Assembly (NCBI GenBank): GCA_023436825.1
Contig: JAEZHS010000358.1
Coordinates: 1-29,953 of the forward strand
Length of the DNA stretch: 29,953 nucleotides
Direction: 5' to 3'
From: Pseudomonadota bacterium
GTDB lineage: Bacteria > Pseudomonadota > Alphaproteobacteria > Reyranellales > Reyranellaceae
Shown here: positions 17,979 to 25,985 of the stretch, one piece after another
How the letters are laid out: each line of letters opens with the position of its first letter
Position numbering within the stretch: position 1 is the stretch's first letter
The notes under the pieces: model-generated
Database searches by the model: none
What the model saw: the letters and a program-made list of their open reading frames with translations, nothing else
What the model was told of the DNA's origin: nothing
Position numbers and translations under genes: made by a program

Positions 17979-20801
17979 ATGCTTGGAGAAGTCCTGCGTC
18001 GTCGCGGGGTCCGCACTGTGGTCTGGTTCCATGCGGATCACTGGGAGCCATGGGCGCAAGGCGTGACGCCGGTTGCGCTGGACCGGGTTCGCTCGTTCAT
18101 TGCGCAAGCGAAGTCGTCGCCGTACGCGCGAAAAATGACGCTCTTCTATCTCTCCGGCAACGAGTACCGGCTCAAGGACCAGTCGAGGCTGACCGGCGAT
18201 GAAGAGATACTCGAGCTCATTCCTCGTTCCGAGGCCGTTCACGCAAATGCCGCCGAAGTTCTGGGTGAACTAAAGGAAAGCACCGACATCGAATTTCAGG
18301 TCCATATCCATCACGAGCATCTGGTCGGCAATGACGGCGACTGGAACGAGCTCCATCGGCACGTCAAGAAGCTCACCAACCCGGTCCGTGACCGAGCCAT
18401 GCTGGACTACATGGTGCAGACCGAATTGAAGACGATGCGCGCTCATACCGGCCAGCCGCTAGACAGCTGGGCGTTTGTCCACGGAATGTGGGCTTTGAAT
18501 GCCTCCGACCGGTCCGTCTGCCAGATCGAGAACGAGATTGAGATTCTCATGCGACACGGCTGCTGGGGCGATTTCAGTTTCCCTGCCGGTCGGCTCCATT
18601 GCGATCCCGTGGGTGTCTTGCAGCCGTTCACCTGCCTGCCTATATCGGCGCCGAAGGCGTACGACGACATGCGTAGCAAGCCGATCGCCGTAGATGTCGG
18701 CGCTTCCGCCATCCAGGACGGCCGCTTCCTGGTGTGGAACTCGAAGGCGAAGCACGAGGTCTGTTCGTTGGACTGCTACAACGACTTCAACCTGCGGCGC
18801 CTGGCGTATTCCGATCGTGTCGCGCTGTCATGGCTCATGGGCTGTCCAGTCATCGGGCAAACGCTGTACATCAAGACACACGCGCATTCGATGGATGCCC
18901 TCTACTATTCGGAAGTCGGCTCCATTCCTTTGTTGTGGCCCGGAGTCGCCGCGGTATTCGACGAGCTGCAGAGAGCTTGCGATGAAGCCGGCGTTGAACT
19001 GAGACAATGTACGGTCGGAGAGGTCTACGCGGAATTGAAGGCCCTCGATCGGCAGAATGTCACCTATGACACGAAGCTGGCGAGCAGCTCGCTCGATCCT
19101 GCAAGCCTCCTTCCGACTAGTGGCGCAAAGCTCGAAGTCGGCGCGGGAACCTGGCCGAGCTTGGCGCTCGTAAGTCTGCTTTCGGTCCCAATTCTCAACG
19201 ACTGGCTGGATCAAAGTCCGGACCGGCAACGAAGCGCCGGAAATTACTATTTGTCGAGGCTTGCTCAGGGAAAGCTCTTCGTGGAGCAAGAGCTGGCTAT
19301 TGCAGCCTACTGCCGCCGCGAGATCGACCGATCCACAAGGCTCGTCGAGCTGGGTTTCGGATTCGGCGAGCTCAGTCTGATGTTGGCCATTAGCGGATTC
19401 CGGGTAGTCGGCTTCGAGGCTGAGGCAGGCCGCTTCGCCGGAGCATCCGCTTTGGTCGAACGTCTCAGGACGATTGGCCTGCAGGTCGGCGATTTGTCTC
19501 TTTTTGAGGGGCTATTCCCGGACGCGCTCAGGTTAGAGATGCTTCGTGATTGCTCGCGCGTTGTATTCGTGGCGACGAACGTGACGAGCAGTCATGTGAT
19601 CGCCAAGTTGGCTGACATTTATCGGACATTGAGACTGTTTGATGACGTCATTATCGATCTCGCCCGTTTTGGGGAAAAGCGTGACGAAGCATCTCAGCAG
19701 GAAGTGGTAGAGATACTTGCCGACTTGGGTTTCGAGGAGGTTACGCCAGTCTATGTCGGCAGCGACAACAACATTCGTCATTTTGAGCGTCGAATACGGC
19801 GGGTGGCAGCACCGTCGTTGAAGACCGCCGGCGAGGAGGTGCGCTACTCCGATTTGGGAGGCGCGGTTCCAGGCAAGTTGATTCGGTTTCCCTTTTACGT
19901 CTTCGAGCGCAACGAGGTATTCGTCGAAGAGGTGCTGCCGCGGCTACGCCACGTGCCCAAGAATTGGATCGATCCGCTGTCCATGACGTTGGAGAAGTTC
20001 GCGTCGCCAACGCGTGCCGAAGGATTGACCGGTAACATCTCTTTTGAACGAGATGACACGGGTGCGGGGCTAGGCAGCTTACGCTTCGAGGCGTTCGGCA
20101 CCCATCTGGTCCGCAGCAACCTGGGCGTTTTCAAGTGCTTGACGTTGGATCCTGCATTGCGGCGGGACCAGCGTGCGCTGGAGATATTCAAGTTCGCTGC
20201 GGAGAACATCGTTCATTCGTGTGTCGACAAGTCTATCATTCTGCCGTGGGCGAGACGGTCGCGATACGTGCGGCCTGATCTGCTGCTTACAAAGCTGTTT
20301 CAATCCGATCAGCCGCTCGGCCTGCACTGCGACCATGCCTCTCAAATGACCGCCTTTCTCCTGCATCTCGATGGTTATGAGGTTCGGGAAATTGCTCTGA
20401 CAGATCCGGTTCAACGCACCGGGCACGTGGTGATGGAAGTCTATATGCCTGATCAGGGCAAATGGGTCATGCTCGACCCGGACTTTGGAGTCGTCGTGGC
20501 CAACGCCGATGGTCTGTTGCAGAGCACTGACGAACTCGCTTGTCGACGCAACGACAACGGCGAGCTCCAAGTGCGGCGCATCTTCGAGAAGCGATGGGAG
20601 CAGGACGCCTACAACGTCGCCGATGCGTTCAGTGGCCAATTAGGTTGGCATGCCGGGCTTGCCCCGGGCATGCCAACTGTTCGGGGCGATAGCTACCATC
20701 GAATGATGGAGCGTTTCTTCGTCGACCGACAACAGATCGCCTACCAGTTCCGAGACGGGTTCGAAGATACAAGGGTTGACGCGCCGGGCTCAGGGGGCTG
20801 A
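17979..20801 (+). CDS. Fusion of H-x-D-H deacetylase-like domain, methyltransferase-like module and transglutaminase-like domain (940 aa)
   Basis: Residues 1-360 are the H-x-D-H domain (H18, D20, H21; VHIHHE at 108-113; KTHAHSM at 299-305; FSFPAGR). Residues about 395-610 are the locus-specific methyltransferase-like module: VELGFGFG (456-463), ATNVTSS (532-538) and VIIDLARFG (557-565). The C-terminal part (about 630-930) ends in a transglutaminase-like cysteine-enzyme core. C784 lies in LHCDHAS, H816 in TGHVVMEVY and D833 in MLDPDFG, the usual Cys-His-Asp order and spacing. Such domains can form or break amide bonds. TTGGAG lies 8 bases before the ATG. It follows asnB by 40 bases and precedes a free copy of the methyltransferase-like module by 36. 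Whether the enzyme joins an amine to a glycan or cleaves a peptide is unknown. Base composition from here to about 24650 looks less GC-rich than to the left. Confidence 0.88.
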   Translation: MLGEVLRRRGVRTVVWFHADHWEPWAQGVTPVALDRVRSFIAQAKSSPYARKMTLFYLSGNEYRLKDQSRLTGDEEILELIPRSEAVHANAAEVLGELKESTDIEFQVHIHHEHLVGNDGDWNELHRHVKKLTNPVRDRAMLDYMVQTELKTMRAHTGQPLDSWAFVHGMWALNASDRSVCQIENEIEILMRHGCWGDFSFPAGRLHCDPVGVLQPFTCLPISAPKAYDDMRSKPIAVDVGASAIQDGRFLVWNSKAKHEVCSLDCYNDFNLRRLAYSDRVALSWLMGCPVIGQTLYIKTHAHSMDALYYSEVGSIPLLWPGVAAVFDELQRACDEAGVELRQCTVGEVYAELKALDRQNVTYDTKLASSSLDPASLLPTSGAKLEVGAGTWPSLALVSLLSVPILNDWLDQSPDRQRSAGNYYLSRLAQGKLFVEQELAIAAYCRREIDRSTRLVELGFGFGELSLMLAISGFRVVGFEAEAGRFAGASALVERLRTIGLQVGDLSLFEGLFPDALRLEMLRDCSRVVFVATNVTSSHVIAKLADIYRTLRLFDDVIIDLARFGEKRDEASQQEVVEILADLGFEEVTPVYVGSDNNIRHFERRIRRVAAPSLKTAGEEVRYSDLGGAVPGKLIRFPFYVFERNEVFVEEVLPRLRHVPKNWIDPLSMTLEKFASPTRAEGLTGNISFERDDTGAGLGSLRFEAFGTHLVRSNLGVFKCLTLDPALRRDQRALEIFKFAAENIVHSCVDKSIILPWARRSRYVRPDLLLTKLFQSDQPLGLHCDHASQMTAFLLHLDGYEVREIALTDPVQRTGHVVMEVYMPDQGKWVMLDPDFGVVVANADGLLQSTDELACRRNDNGELQVRRIFEKRWEQDAYNVADAFSGQLGWHAGLAPGMPTVRGDSYHRMMERFFVDRQQIAYQFRDGFEDTRVDAPGSGG

Positions 20802-20837
20802 TCTTGGCCGGCGGATGCGGCTCAAGGGAAGGGATTC

Positions 20838-21503
20838 ATGGCCTCGAGTGAAGTAAGCGAACTTCTTTGGGCCGACCGTCTACGGCAGCTGTTGGTTCCT
20901 GTGCTCCAACATCGATTGGAGCGCAACGGCATCGAGGCTACCGGCGCATACAACTACTACAAGGTCAGGCTGGATCGCGGGGAGCTGCTGCAGGAGTACG
21001 AACTCGCGATTGCTCGTGAATTGATCAGGCGCAAGGGCTCGGTCAACGAAGTCGTAGAGGTCGGCAGCGGCTTCGGCCAGCTTGTCTTCTTGCTGGCATG
21101 GAATGGCTTTGGGGCGACCGGCATCGAGTTCAATCGCGATCGAGCGCGTATGGCAGAAGACCTGCGTGCAATCGTGTCCATTGCAGATAGTGGCTTGAGC
21201 GGCAGGATCAGCCTGTTCGAAGGAAAATTCCCCCTCGCCAACCTGCCGCCACCGGGCCCACAATCACTGATTGTGACAACGAATCTGGTGGCGACGCATA
21301 CTCTGGCTGAGCAGAAGGCGTTCGTGTCGGCAATGCGGGCGTATACGTATGCCCTTGTTGATATACAGCGCTTGTTTGAGTCCCGCGCAACGGAAGAAGA
21401 GCAGCAGCCGGCGCTCGACTTGTTCGTTGAGGCGGGATACGGCCCGCCCGAGCTCTTCCTGTCATTAGGGGCCGCCGGCAAGTACTACCTCTTCAAGAGT
21501 TGA
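20838..21503 (+). CDS. Stand-alone methyltransferase-like module (221 aa)
   Basis: The protein aligns with the modules embedded in the 1149- and 940-residue proteins. It has an N-terminal helical piece with YNYYKVRLDRGELLQEYELAIA, the SAM-loop-like VVEVGSGFG (72-80), an acidic strand end GIEFNRDR, and TTNLVATHT (147-155). In place of IIDLxRFG it has VDIQRLF (174-180), so this copy has diverged at that motif. There is no signal peptide. A strong ribosome binding site, AAGGGAAGGG, lies about 4 bases before the ATG. It sits 36 bases after the 940-residue gene and before the GT-B gene. A SAM-dependent methyltransferase acting on a sugar is the best guess. Motifs after the SAM loop are unusual, so catalysis is not proven. 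Confidence 0.83.
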   Translation: MASSEVSELLWADRLRQLLVPVLQHRLERNGIEATGAYNYYKVRLDRGELLQEYELAIARELIRRKGSVNEVVEVGSGFGQLVFLLAWNGFGATGIEFNRDRARMAEDLRAIVSIADSGLSGRISLFEGKFPLANLPPPGPQSLIVTTNLVATHTLAEQKAFVSAMRAYTYALVDIQRLFESRATEEEQQPALDLFVEAGYGPPELFLSLGAAGKYYLFKS

Positions 21504-21583
21504 GAGGCACGAGCCGAGCGGCTCTCGGTTGAATGATATGCTTGGCATGCGGACCATCCAGACGCGGCCAGACTGGATCTAGC

Positions 21584-23239
21584 ATGAAAGTCTGCATCCT
21601 TATCGAGCATGAGAACTTGGTGCGGCATGGGTTAGCCGTTCAACCTGACACGATCGCAACGACCGCCGAGGTCTATGCATACAATCTCGGCAGGGAGTTA
21701 CTGCGACGGGGTGTCGAAGTCGTTTACGGCGACCCCGGAAAATCAAAGTACCACGTGAACTTCGCGTCAATGAGCGACGCGGAAGTCGCCGCGTACTACG
21801 AATCGCTCCGTATCCCTCCTGCGGATCATCTCATCTGTGTTGAGCAGGCGCTTTCTCATCATCGTGACCCGCGACTCGTGGACTTTCTGCGTACGAAAAT
21901 CTCAGGCGTCGTAGCCACAATCTGCGACCACGATGGCTACGTGGTGAACGAGGATGTCGTGTTTACGGCACGTATTCCTAGCCAGCGGTCGGGCAAGGCG
22001 GTGTATGTCGGGTGGGCGGCGGATCCCACTCTCTTTTACGCCGAAAAGTCGGCCGGTATCGCGGAGATCTTCGTTGACCATCTCGCCGCGGTGGATCCGG
22101 CGTCCGACCGTACAGATTCCATCCTGAATAGTTGCCGCGAATTCATTGGGTCCAGATCGTCCTTTCGTGAGAGATTCGGCCAGGACATCGAAGTTTGCTT
22201 CTTCGGGCCCAGCGGGCTTGAGAAGCTGCGGATCGACGATGGAGAGATATTGAATTGGGATGAAGAGCAGCGGCGACGCCTTCTCAAAGAGTACAAACGC
22301 GTGCCGCAAAAGGAACTCGCTGCCGCGGTCCGTCGGGCCGACATCTTTGTCGCGACCCATTCGGAGTCGATGGGATTGCCGATCTTGGAAGCGGCACTCT
22401 CGGGATGCCTCGTCGTGGCGCATCGAAGCTTCATTCGCCCGGAGCTCATTCGGCCGCTCCATCACATATTGTGGGATACGACGGTGCCTTGGGCGGAAGC
22501 CATGGGAAAGCGGGACGTCGAACTCGCGAGCCGCCTGGCGGCGGAATTCTCTTGGAGCGTAATTACCGATCGCATCCTTGAGACCTTCTCGGATGCGAAC
22601 GCGAGGCGGGCTTACACCGCGGCCTTAGAAAATCCCGATACGGATCGCAAGGTCGTGCTTGTTGGGAGTGCTGTCCTAGGCGTGCCGCCGCTCTCTGTGG
22701 AAAATATTCGGCTCGATGCGGAGAAGTGGTCGCGGACGTCATGCATCCTGGCGCCGAGCACGGCGGATGGTCCAGTGGCGGGCCGGAGACATGAAGTCTT
22801 CGCGATGCGCGGCTTGCCTGAAGATCGCTATCACTACATCAACCGCAACATCGAGAAGCTGCCCCGGCCCACCGAGTTCAGCTTCGGCATTTGCCTTCAT
22901 CCGGGCGTTCTGGAGAGAGCAGGTTTGTGGCTGTCGGAGGGGACACAGCGCCAGCGAGTACAGGCCGAGTTCCTGCTTCGTGGTGAAGGACAGGTCGTGA
23001 ACGTATCCACGATCGGTGAATGGCAAGCCCTCGATGTTCAGATGGTCCGGCTTGGCGACTGGTATTGGTGCGGGATGTCCGTCGTGACCGACTGGGGGCC
23101 GCGTCTGCGGATATTGCTGTTCTCCCTGGCGGACGATGGGAGCTACACATATTGCCCATTAGGCGACGGAACACACGACGATTTGTACGTCTCGGCGCCG
23201 AGTCTGCAATTCGGTAGATGGCCGTTGATCATGTTGTAG
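21584..23239 (+). CDS. GT-B glycosyltransferase (GT4-like) with a C-terminal extension
   Basis: The product has about 551 residues. The first half opens with a beta-strand and loop, MKVCILIEHENLVRHG, as expected for a GT-B N-terminal domain. The donor domain contains HSESMGLPILEAALSG with E261 and E269 of the E-x7-E signature. About 180 residues follow the fold (from roughly 375), rich in aromatic and strand-forming segments such as FGICLHPG, DWYWCGMSVV and RLRILLFSLADDG. This may be a beta-sandwich sugar-binding domain, but I do not recognise it. ATG 21584 is preferred because the fold starts there; an in-frame ATG at 21533 adds 17 residues, and neither start has a good binding site. It converges with the PL1 gene, leaving 17 bases between stops. 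Confidence 0.83.
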   Translation: MKVCILIEHENLVRHGLAVQPDTIATTAEVYAYNLGRELLRRGVEVVYGDPGKSKYHVNFASMSDAEVAAYYESLRIPPADHLICVEQALSHHRDPRLVDFLRTKISGVVATICDHDGYVVNEDVVFTARIPSQRSGKAVYVGWAADPTLFYAEKSAGIAEIFVDHLAAVDPASDRTDSILNSCREFIGSRSSFRERFGQDIEVCFFGPSGLEKLRIDDGEILNWDEEQRRRLLKEYKRVPQKELAAAVRRADIFVATHSESMGLPILEAALSGCLVVAHRSFIRPELIRPLHHILWDTTVPWAEAMGKRDVELASRLAAEFSWSVITDRILETFSDANARRAYTAALENPDTDRKVVLVGSAVLGVPPLSVENIRLDAEKWSRTSCILAPSTADGPVAGRRHEVFAMRGLPEDRYHYINRNIEKLPRPTEFSFGICLHPGVLERAGLWLSEGTQRQRVQAEFLLRGEGQVVNVSTIGEWQALDVQMVRLGDWYWCGMSVVTDWGPRLRILLFSLADDGSYTYCPLGDGTHDDLYVSAPSLQFGRWPLIML

Positions 23240-23256
23240 CCGGAAACGGCTCGCCG

Positions 23257-24648
23257 CTAGATGCATTGCGCCAGCAGATCACGGTTGCCCGTTCGTCCAG
23301 CGGCACGCGCCAGGCAGGCCATTGCCGCTTCGGGCGACAGCCTGTCGACATCTAAAGGCTTGTAAGGATAGGGAGGAAGCGGCACCTCGCTCGGCTGGTT
23401 GTCTTCGATGACTCCGCCGTTCAACGAGGTATTCTTTCCGAGCCTGATAAAGCCTTCGACATCGTCGGGCATTTTCATCGCACCCGGCGTACTCGTCGTC
23501 CAGACTGCAAGGGGTGGCCGGCGCAGCGGGGGGAGCGCCATGAAGACGTTCCCATCGACGAAGGCCCGCCCCGCGTTGGAAACGAAGACGCCGTCGCTCG
23601 CGGAAAAGCCTTGGGCGCGTCGCATTGGCTTGAATGCGATGACGTTGTTCGTGATGTGCGCCATCACCCGGCCGAACGTCCGAGGATGTCGCTGGCTTGT
23701 CCTCAGGAACAGATTCCCTTCAAGCGTGAGGAAAAGCCGGGGTGGAGCAGTCCGTACTCTTTGCAAATAACTTTGATCGCACACGTCCGAACGGCAATCG
23801 AATGTCCCGAAGAGCATGACCTTGTCATGATCGTGAAGGAAGTTATACGCCACGGTGATTCTCGCCGGCGGTGGCAGCGGCTGGGATGAACTGACGGTAA
23901 TGTCGATGCAGCCATCTCCGCATGCCGACAGATCATTGTACAGGATGGCAATGCGGTCGAACTCGCCATTCAGGCGGATCGCGCTGTCGTTGTCAGGATG
24001 ACGCTCGGGGAAATAGTCGGTCTTCTGTAGTGCCATTCGCGCTATAATTACGTTTCTGGTTTCGCTGCGGATCGCCAACAGTATTGTCTTACTGTTTGAG
24101 GGAGCATCCAGCGTTACATCCATGCATGTTCCGTCGATGGTAATATTGCTCGGTAAACTGATTGATCGCTTCAAAGTTATCCGGACTTTGGAGCCGAGCG
24201 ACGGAGCGAATGCGATCCACATTGGCGTGCCGGCTTGGCGGGCCATTTCGACGTGCCAGCGCAACGAGCCGACGATGGCGGGCTGATCGCTATCGTAATC
24301 GTTTGGGTTCGTGACGAAAACCAGGCGACCACCAAGACCGCCTGTCGTGGCAGCCGAGCCTGCATAGCCGCTGATGTCCTCAATCAAAGTGGCCTTCTGG
24401 ACCAAGCCGGCGTTGACGACGAATCCGGGCTGGTCACTCAAACTGCAGCGTTGCGGGATCTGATCCAGCTTGGCGACTACTGCAGCATTCACCTGGGAAG
24501 ACAGGGCAAAGGGCGCCGCATTGAGCTGAGCAACAGCATCGAAGCAGCTTAAGAGCACGCACAGTGCTGCCAGGAGTGGTGCCGCCGATGCCAGGCGCAG
24601 TGACGTCGTCTGCGTGATGTTGGTCAGGGTACGTGGCTGGTTCGTCAT
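23257..24648 (-). CDS. Exported PL1-family (pectate-lyase-type) beta-helix protein
   Basis: The N-terminus has a signal peptide: charged and polar residues, then the hydrophobic run LASAAPLLAALCVLLSC, with AVAQ as a plausible cleavage site near residue 40. A lipoprotein reading at LLSC is less typical. The mature part is a right-handed beta-helix of polysaccharide lyase family 1: GGRLVFVTNPNDY, ITIDGTCMDVTL, FLHDHDKVMLFG (H272 starts HDHDKVM) and the signature TSQRHPRTFG (R320, R323), where PL1 enzymes place the catalytic Arg. PL1 enzymes cleave polyuronates by beta-elimination in the periplasm or outside the cell. AAGGGGA lies about 10 bases before the ATG. Transcribed against the glycan genes, it may trim a uronic-acid polymer made by the locus or act on an external polymer such as pectin. 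Confidence 0.87.
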   Translation of the reverse strand: MTNQPRTLTNITQTTSLRLASAAPLLAALCVLLSCFDAVAQLNAAPFALSSQVNAAVVAKLDQIPQRCSLSDQPGFVVNAGLVQKATLIEDISGYAGSAATTGGLGGRLVFVTNPNDYDSDQPAIVGSLRWHVEMARQAGTPMWIAFAPSLGSKVRITLKRSISLPSNITIDGTCMDVTLDAPSNSKTILLAIRSETRNVIIARMALQKTDYFPERHPDNDSAIRLNGEFDRIAILYNDLSACGDGCIDITVSSSQPLPPPARITVAYNFLHDHDKVMLFGTFDCRSDVCDQSYLQRVRTAPPRLFLTLEGNLFLRTSQRHPRTFGRVMAHITNNVIAFKPMRRAQGFSASDGVFVSNAGRAFVDGNVFMALPPLRRPPLAVWTTSTPGAMKMPDDVEGFIRLGKNTSLNGGVIEDNQPSEVPLPPYPYKPLDVDRLSPEAAMACLARAAGRTGNRDLLAQCI

Positions 24649-24785
24649 ATTCGAGAAATCCCCTTGAGCCCGTCCGAACCAGCGTACCTTCGAATTGGGA
24701 ACGCTGTCAGTGCTTTCACGGCATGGGGCGGGGTGGCAACGATACGGCCGCGCCTTGGCTTCTGAGCGCGGCTTACGTGTTGCTG

Positions 24786-24824
24786 GCGACTCGCGCCAAC
24801 GGTCGCAAGGCTGGGCGGCCTTGA
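24786..24824 (+). pseudogene. Remnant of the 3' end of a DUF2442-type gene
   Basis: The frame reads ATRANGRKAGRP followed by TGA. Bases 24786-24821 match 26850-26885 of the intact DUF2442 gene at 31 of 36 positions by hand alignment, where the protein reads AARANGRKGGRP. Nothing of the upstream part of the gene is recognisable here. It suggests an older copy of the pair was lost, or that this end was duplicated when the scar region formed. Confidence 0.5.
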
Positions 24825-25315
24825 TGAAAAGCCGCGTGGGATAACTGCAATGCTAACGCCCGCTGGCATCGCTCTCGCGGATAGGTGACGTCGAACAAGT
24901 CTACTGAGAGATGGTGTTAAGCTGGCTGTCGTTCTAGCAACACCGGCGGAAACGGCGCGGAATGAAGGGAAGTCTGTTTTGTCGAGAGTAGGGCCATTGG
25001 ATGCAGATGAACTCGTTCGCGTGGTCGACGAGGGCGGCTGCGTTAGGAACCGCTTGACTCCCTAGCGCAAAGTTGTGGCCTGTCCCTGCCAACCTTCATG
25101 GACCCAGCGAGGTTGGCTCATGTCATCGTTCACTCTTGCCCCGTCTTCGTTCGCAAGCATTGCCAGCACGAGTCCGGCATCACGGCACAGAAACGCGTTG
25201 ACTCTCCGGCCGGAAATTGTGGCGTATCGCTGCCGACGCTCTTTCAGAGGATCGGCTTCATGGCCGCCAACGGCGACCACTCTTCGCTGCTCGCTCCCTT
25301 GCACGCAATGGCACG

Positions 25316-25519
25316 GACGACACCGACCCGCACCGCGTCCGGATCGGGATTTACCCCCGACAACCGGATGCCTGTGGCCATCGACAAGCCGTCCAGCGGA
25401 GCCATCTATCCTGTGAAGACGACACCGGCTTCCATCGCGTCCGGACCTGCCGAAAGGCTCGACAACCGGAGACGGATGAGGGCCGACAAGCCGTCCAGCA
25501 GGACGAACGAAAGAGCGTC
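25316..25519. repeat. Two imperfect tandem copies of a 102-bp unit
   Basis: Landmarks recur exactly 102 bases apart: GACGACACCG at 25316 and 25418, CGTCCGGA at 25336 and 25438, CGACAACCGGA at 25358 and 25460, and GACAAGCCGTCCAGC at 25383 and 25485. Hand alignment gives roughly 64 identities over the first 100 positions, in blocks. Since 102 is a multiple of three, it may be the ghost of a 34-residue protein repeat. Confidence 0.7.
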
Positions 25520-25687
25520 TCTCGCCCTGTCCGGCCGGCCGCGTTCCCGCGGGACGCAGCACTGGTCGCCTTCTGTCTGTTGCCACCATGCTCCAGCCCG
25601 CGCCGGCCCCCTCGGTTGGCTGATCCCTGCTGATCCGGATTGACAGAGGGACCTTTGACGGAGAAACCGATGACCCAAGCGCTCCTA

Positions 25688-25717
25688 GCCCGCCCTCCGA
25701 AGCCTTGGCGAAGGAGG
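25688..25717. repeat. Palindromic short interspersed element, copy 1
   Basis: A 30-base sequence with outer arms of the type GCCCTCC and GGAGG around an AAGCCTTGG core. It is identical to bases 25866-25895. It follows ATG ACC CAA GCG CTC CTA (from 25670) almost directly. Similar elements, visible in translation as peptides such as SEALAKEG or RQGFGGRA, are scattered through many alphaproteobacterial genomes as I recall. Confidence 0.75.
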
Positions 25718-25780
25718 CACGCGTGGCGAACGATGATTGCCTGGTTGGCGGCGGGCGCTGCAGGCTTTCACTCCCGTCGC

Positions 25781-25985
25781 CTAATCCGTGATCTCGCAGA
25801 TCACGCGACAAGGATTGCCCGCGGCGAACACGTTGTTCGGCACGTCACGCGTCACCACGCTTCCGGCCCGCCCTCCGAAGCCTTGGCGAAGGAGGGCGCC
25901 GATCACCGCGCGCGAGCCGATCCGCACGCCGGGCAGGATGATCGCCCCGCCGCCCACCCACACGGTGACGAACGTTTGACGCTCC
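25781..25985 (-). pseudogene. 3' fragment of a left-handed beta-helix (hexapeptide) O-acetyltransferase
   Basis: The recognisable part reads VWVGGGAIILPGVRIGSRAVIGA, an inserted LLRQGFGGRA, then GSVVTRDVPNNVFAAGNPCRV and ends ICEITD before TAG. This is the C-terminal third of maltose/galactoside-type sugar O-acetyltransferases, which use acetyl-CoA and are about 185 residues long. Nothing resembling the N-terminal two thirds is seen upstream in any frame, so the gene is truncated. The insert lies in a turn of the beta-helix and keeps the frame. Function is presumably lost. It may have belonged to the glycan locus. Confidence 0.75.
25866..25897. repeat. Palindromic short interspersed element, copy 2, inside the acetyltransferase relic
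   Basis: Same 30-base sequence as copy 1, here with both 7-base arms complete (GCCCTCC and GGAGGGC). Read on the minus strand it adds ten codons, LLRQGFGGRA, between the hexapeptide motif SRAVIGA and GSVVTRDVP without shifting the frame. The flanking GCC is repeated at the far end, as might result from insertion with a short target duplication. Confidence 0.8.

Larger units (their letters stand above)
24649..25780. other. Gene-poor degenerate stretch
   Basis: No convincing gene is visible on either strand. Open frames exist (for example 25098-25643 plus and 25062-25811 minus) but show no recognisable fold, start signal or homology. The stretch contains a remnant of a DUF2442-type 3' end near 24800, a 102-bp imperfect direct repeat (25316-25519) and one copy of a palindromic element. 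Around the 102-bp repeat one minus frame reads LDGLS..IRLS..PDA..GVV twice, 34 residues apart, with a stop between, which may be the ghost of a repeat protein. GACGGAG before ATG 25670 (MTQALLA) could be a gene start cut off by the palindromic element directly after it. Confidence 0.6.

Noticed and set aside
21504..21532. Short hairpin (GAGCC-GAGC-GGCTC) between the 221-aa gene and the GT-B gene
   Set aside because: Only a 5-bp stem with no T-tract; not supportable as a terminator.
25062..25811. 249-codon minus frame and 181-codon plus frame over the same stretch
   Set aside because: No recognisable domain, low-complexity Arg/Gly/Pro composition and no start signals; treated as degenerate sequence.
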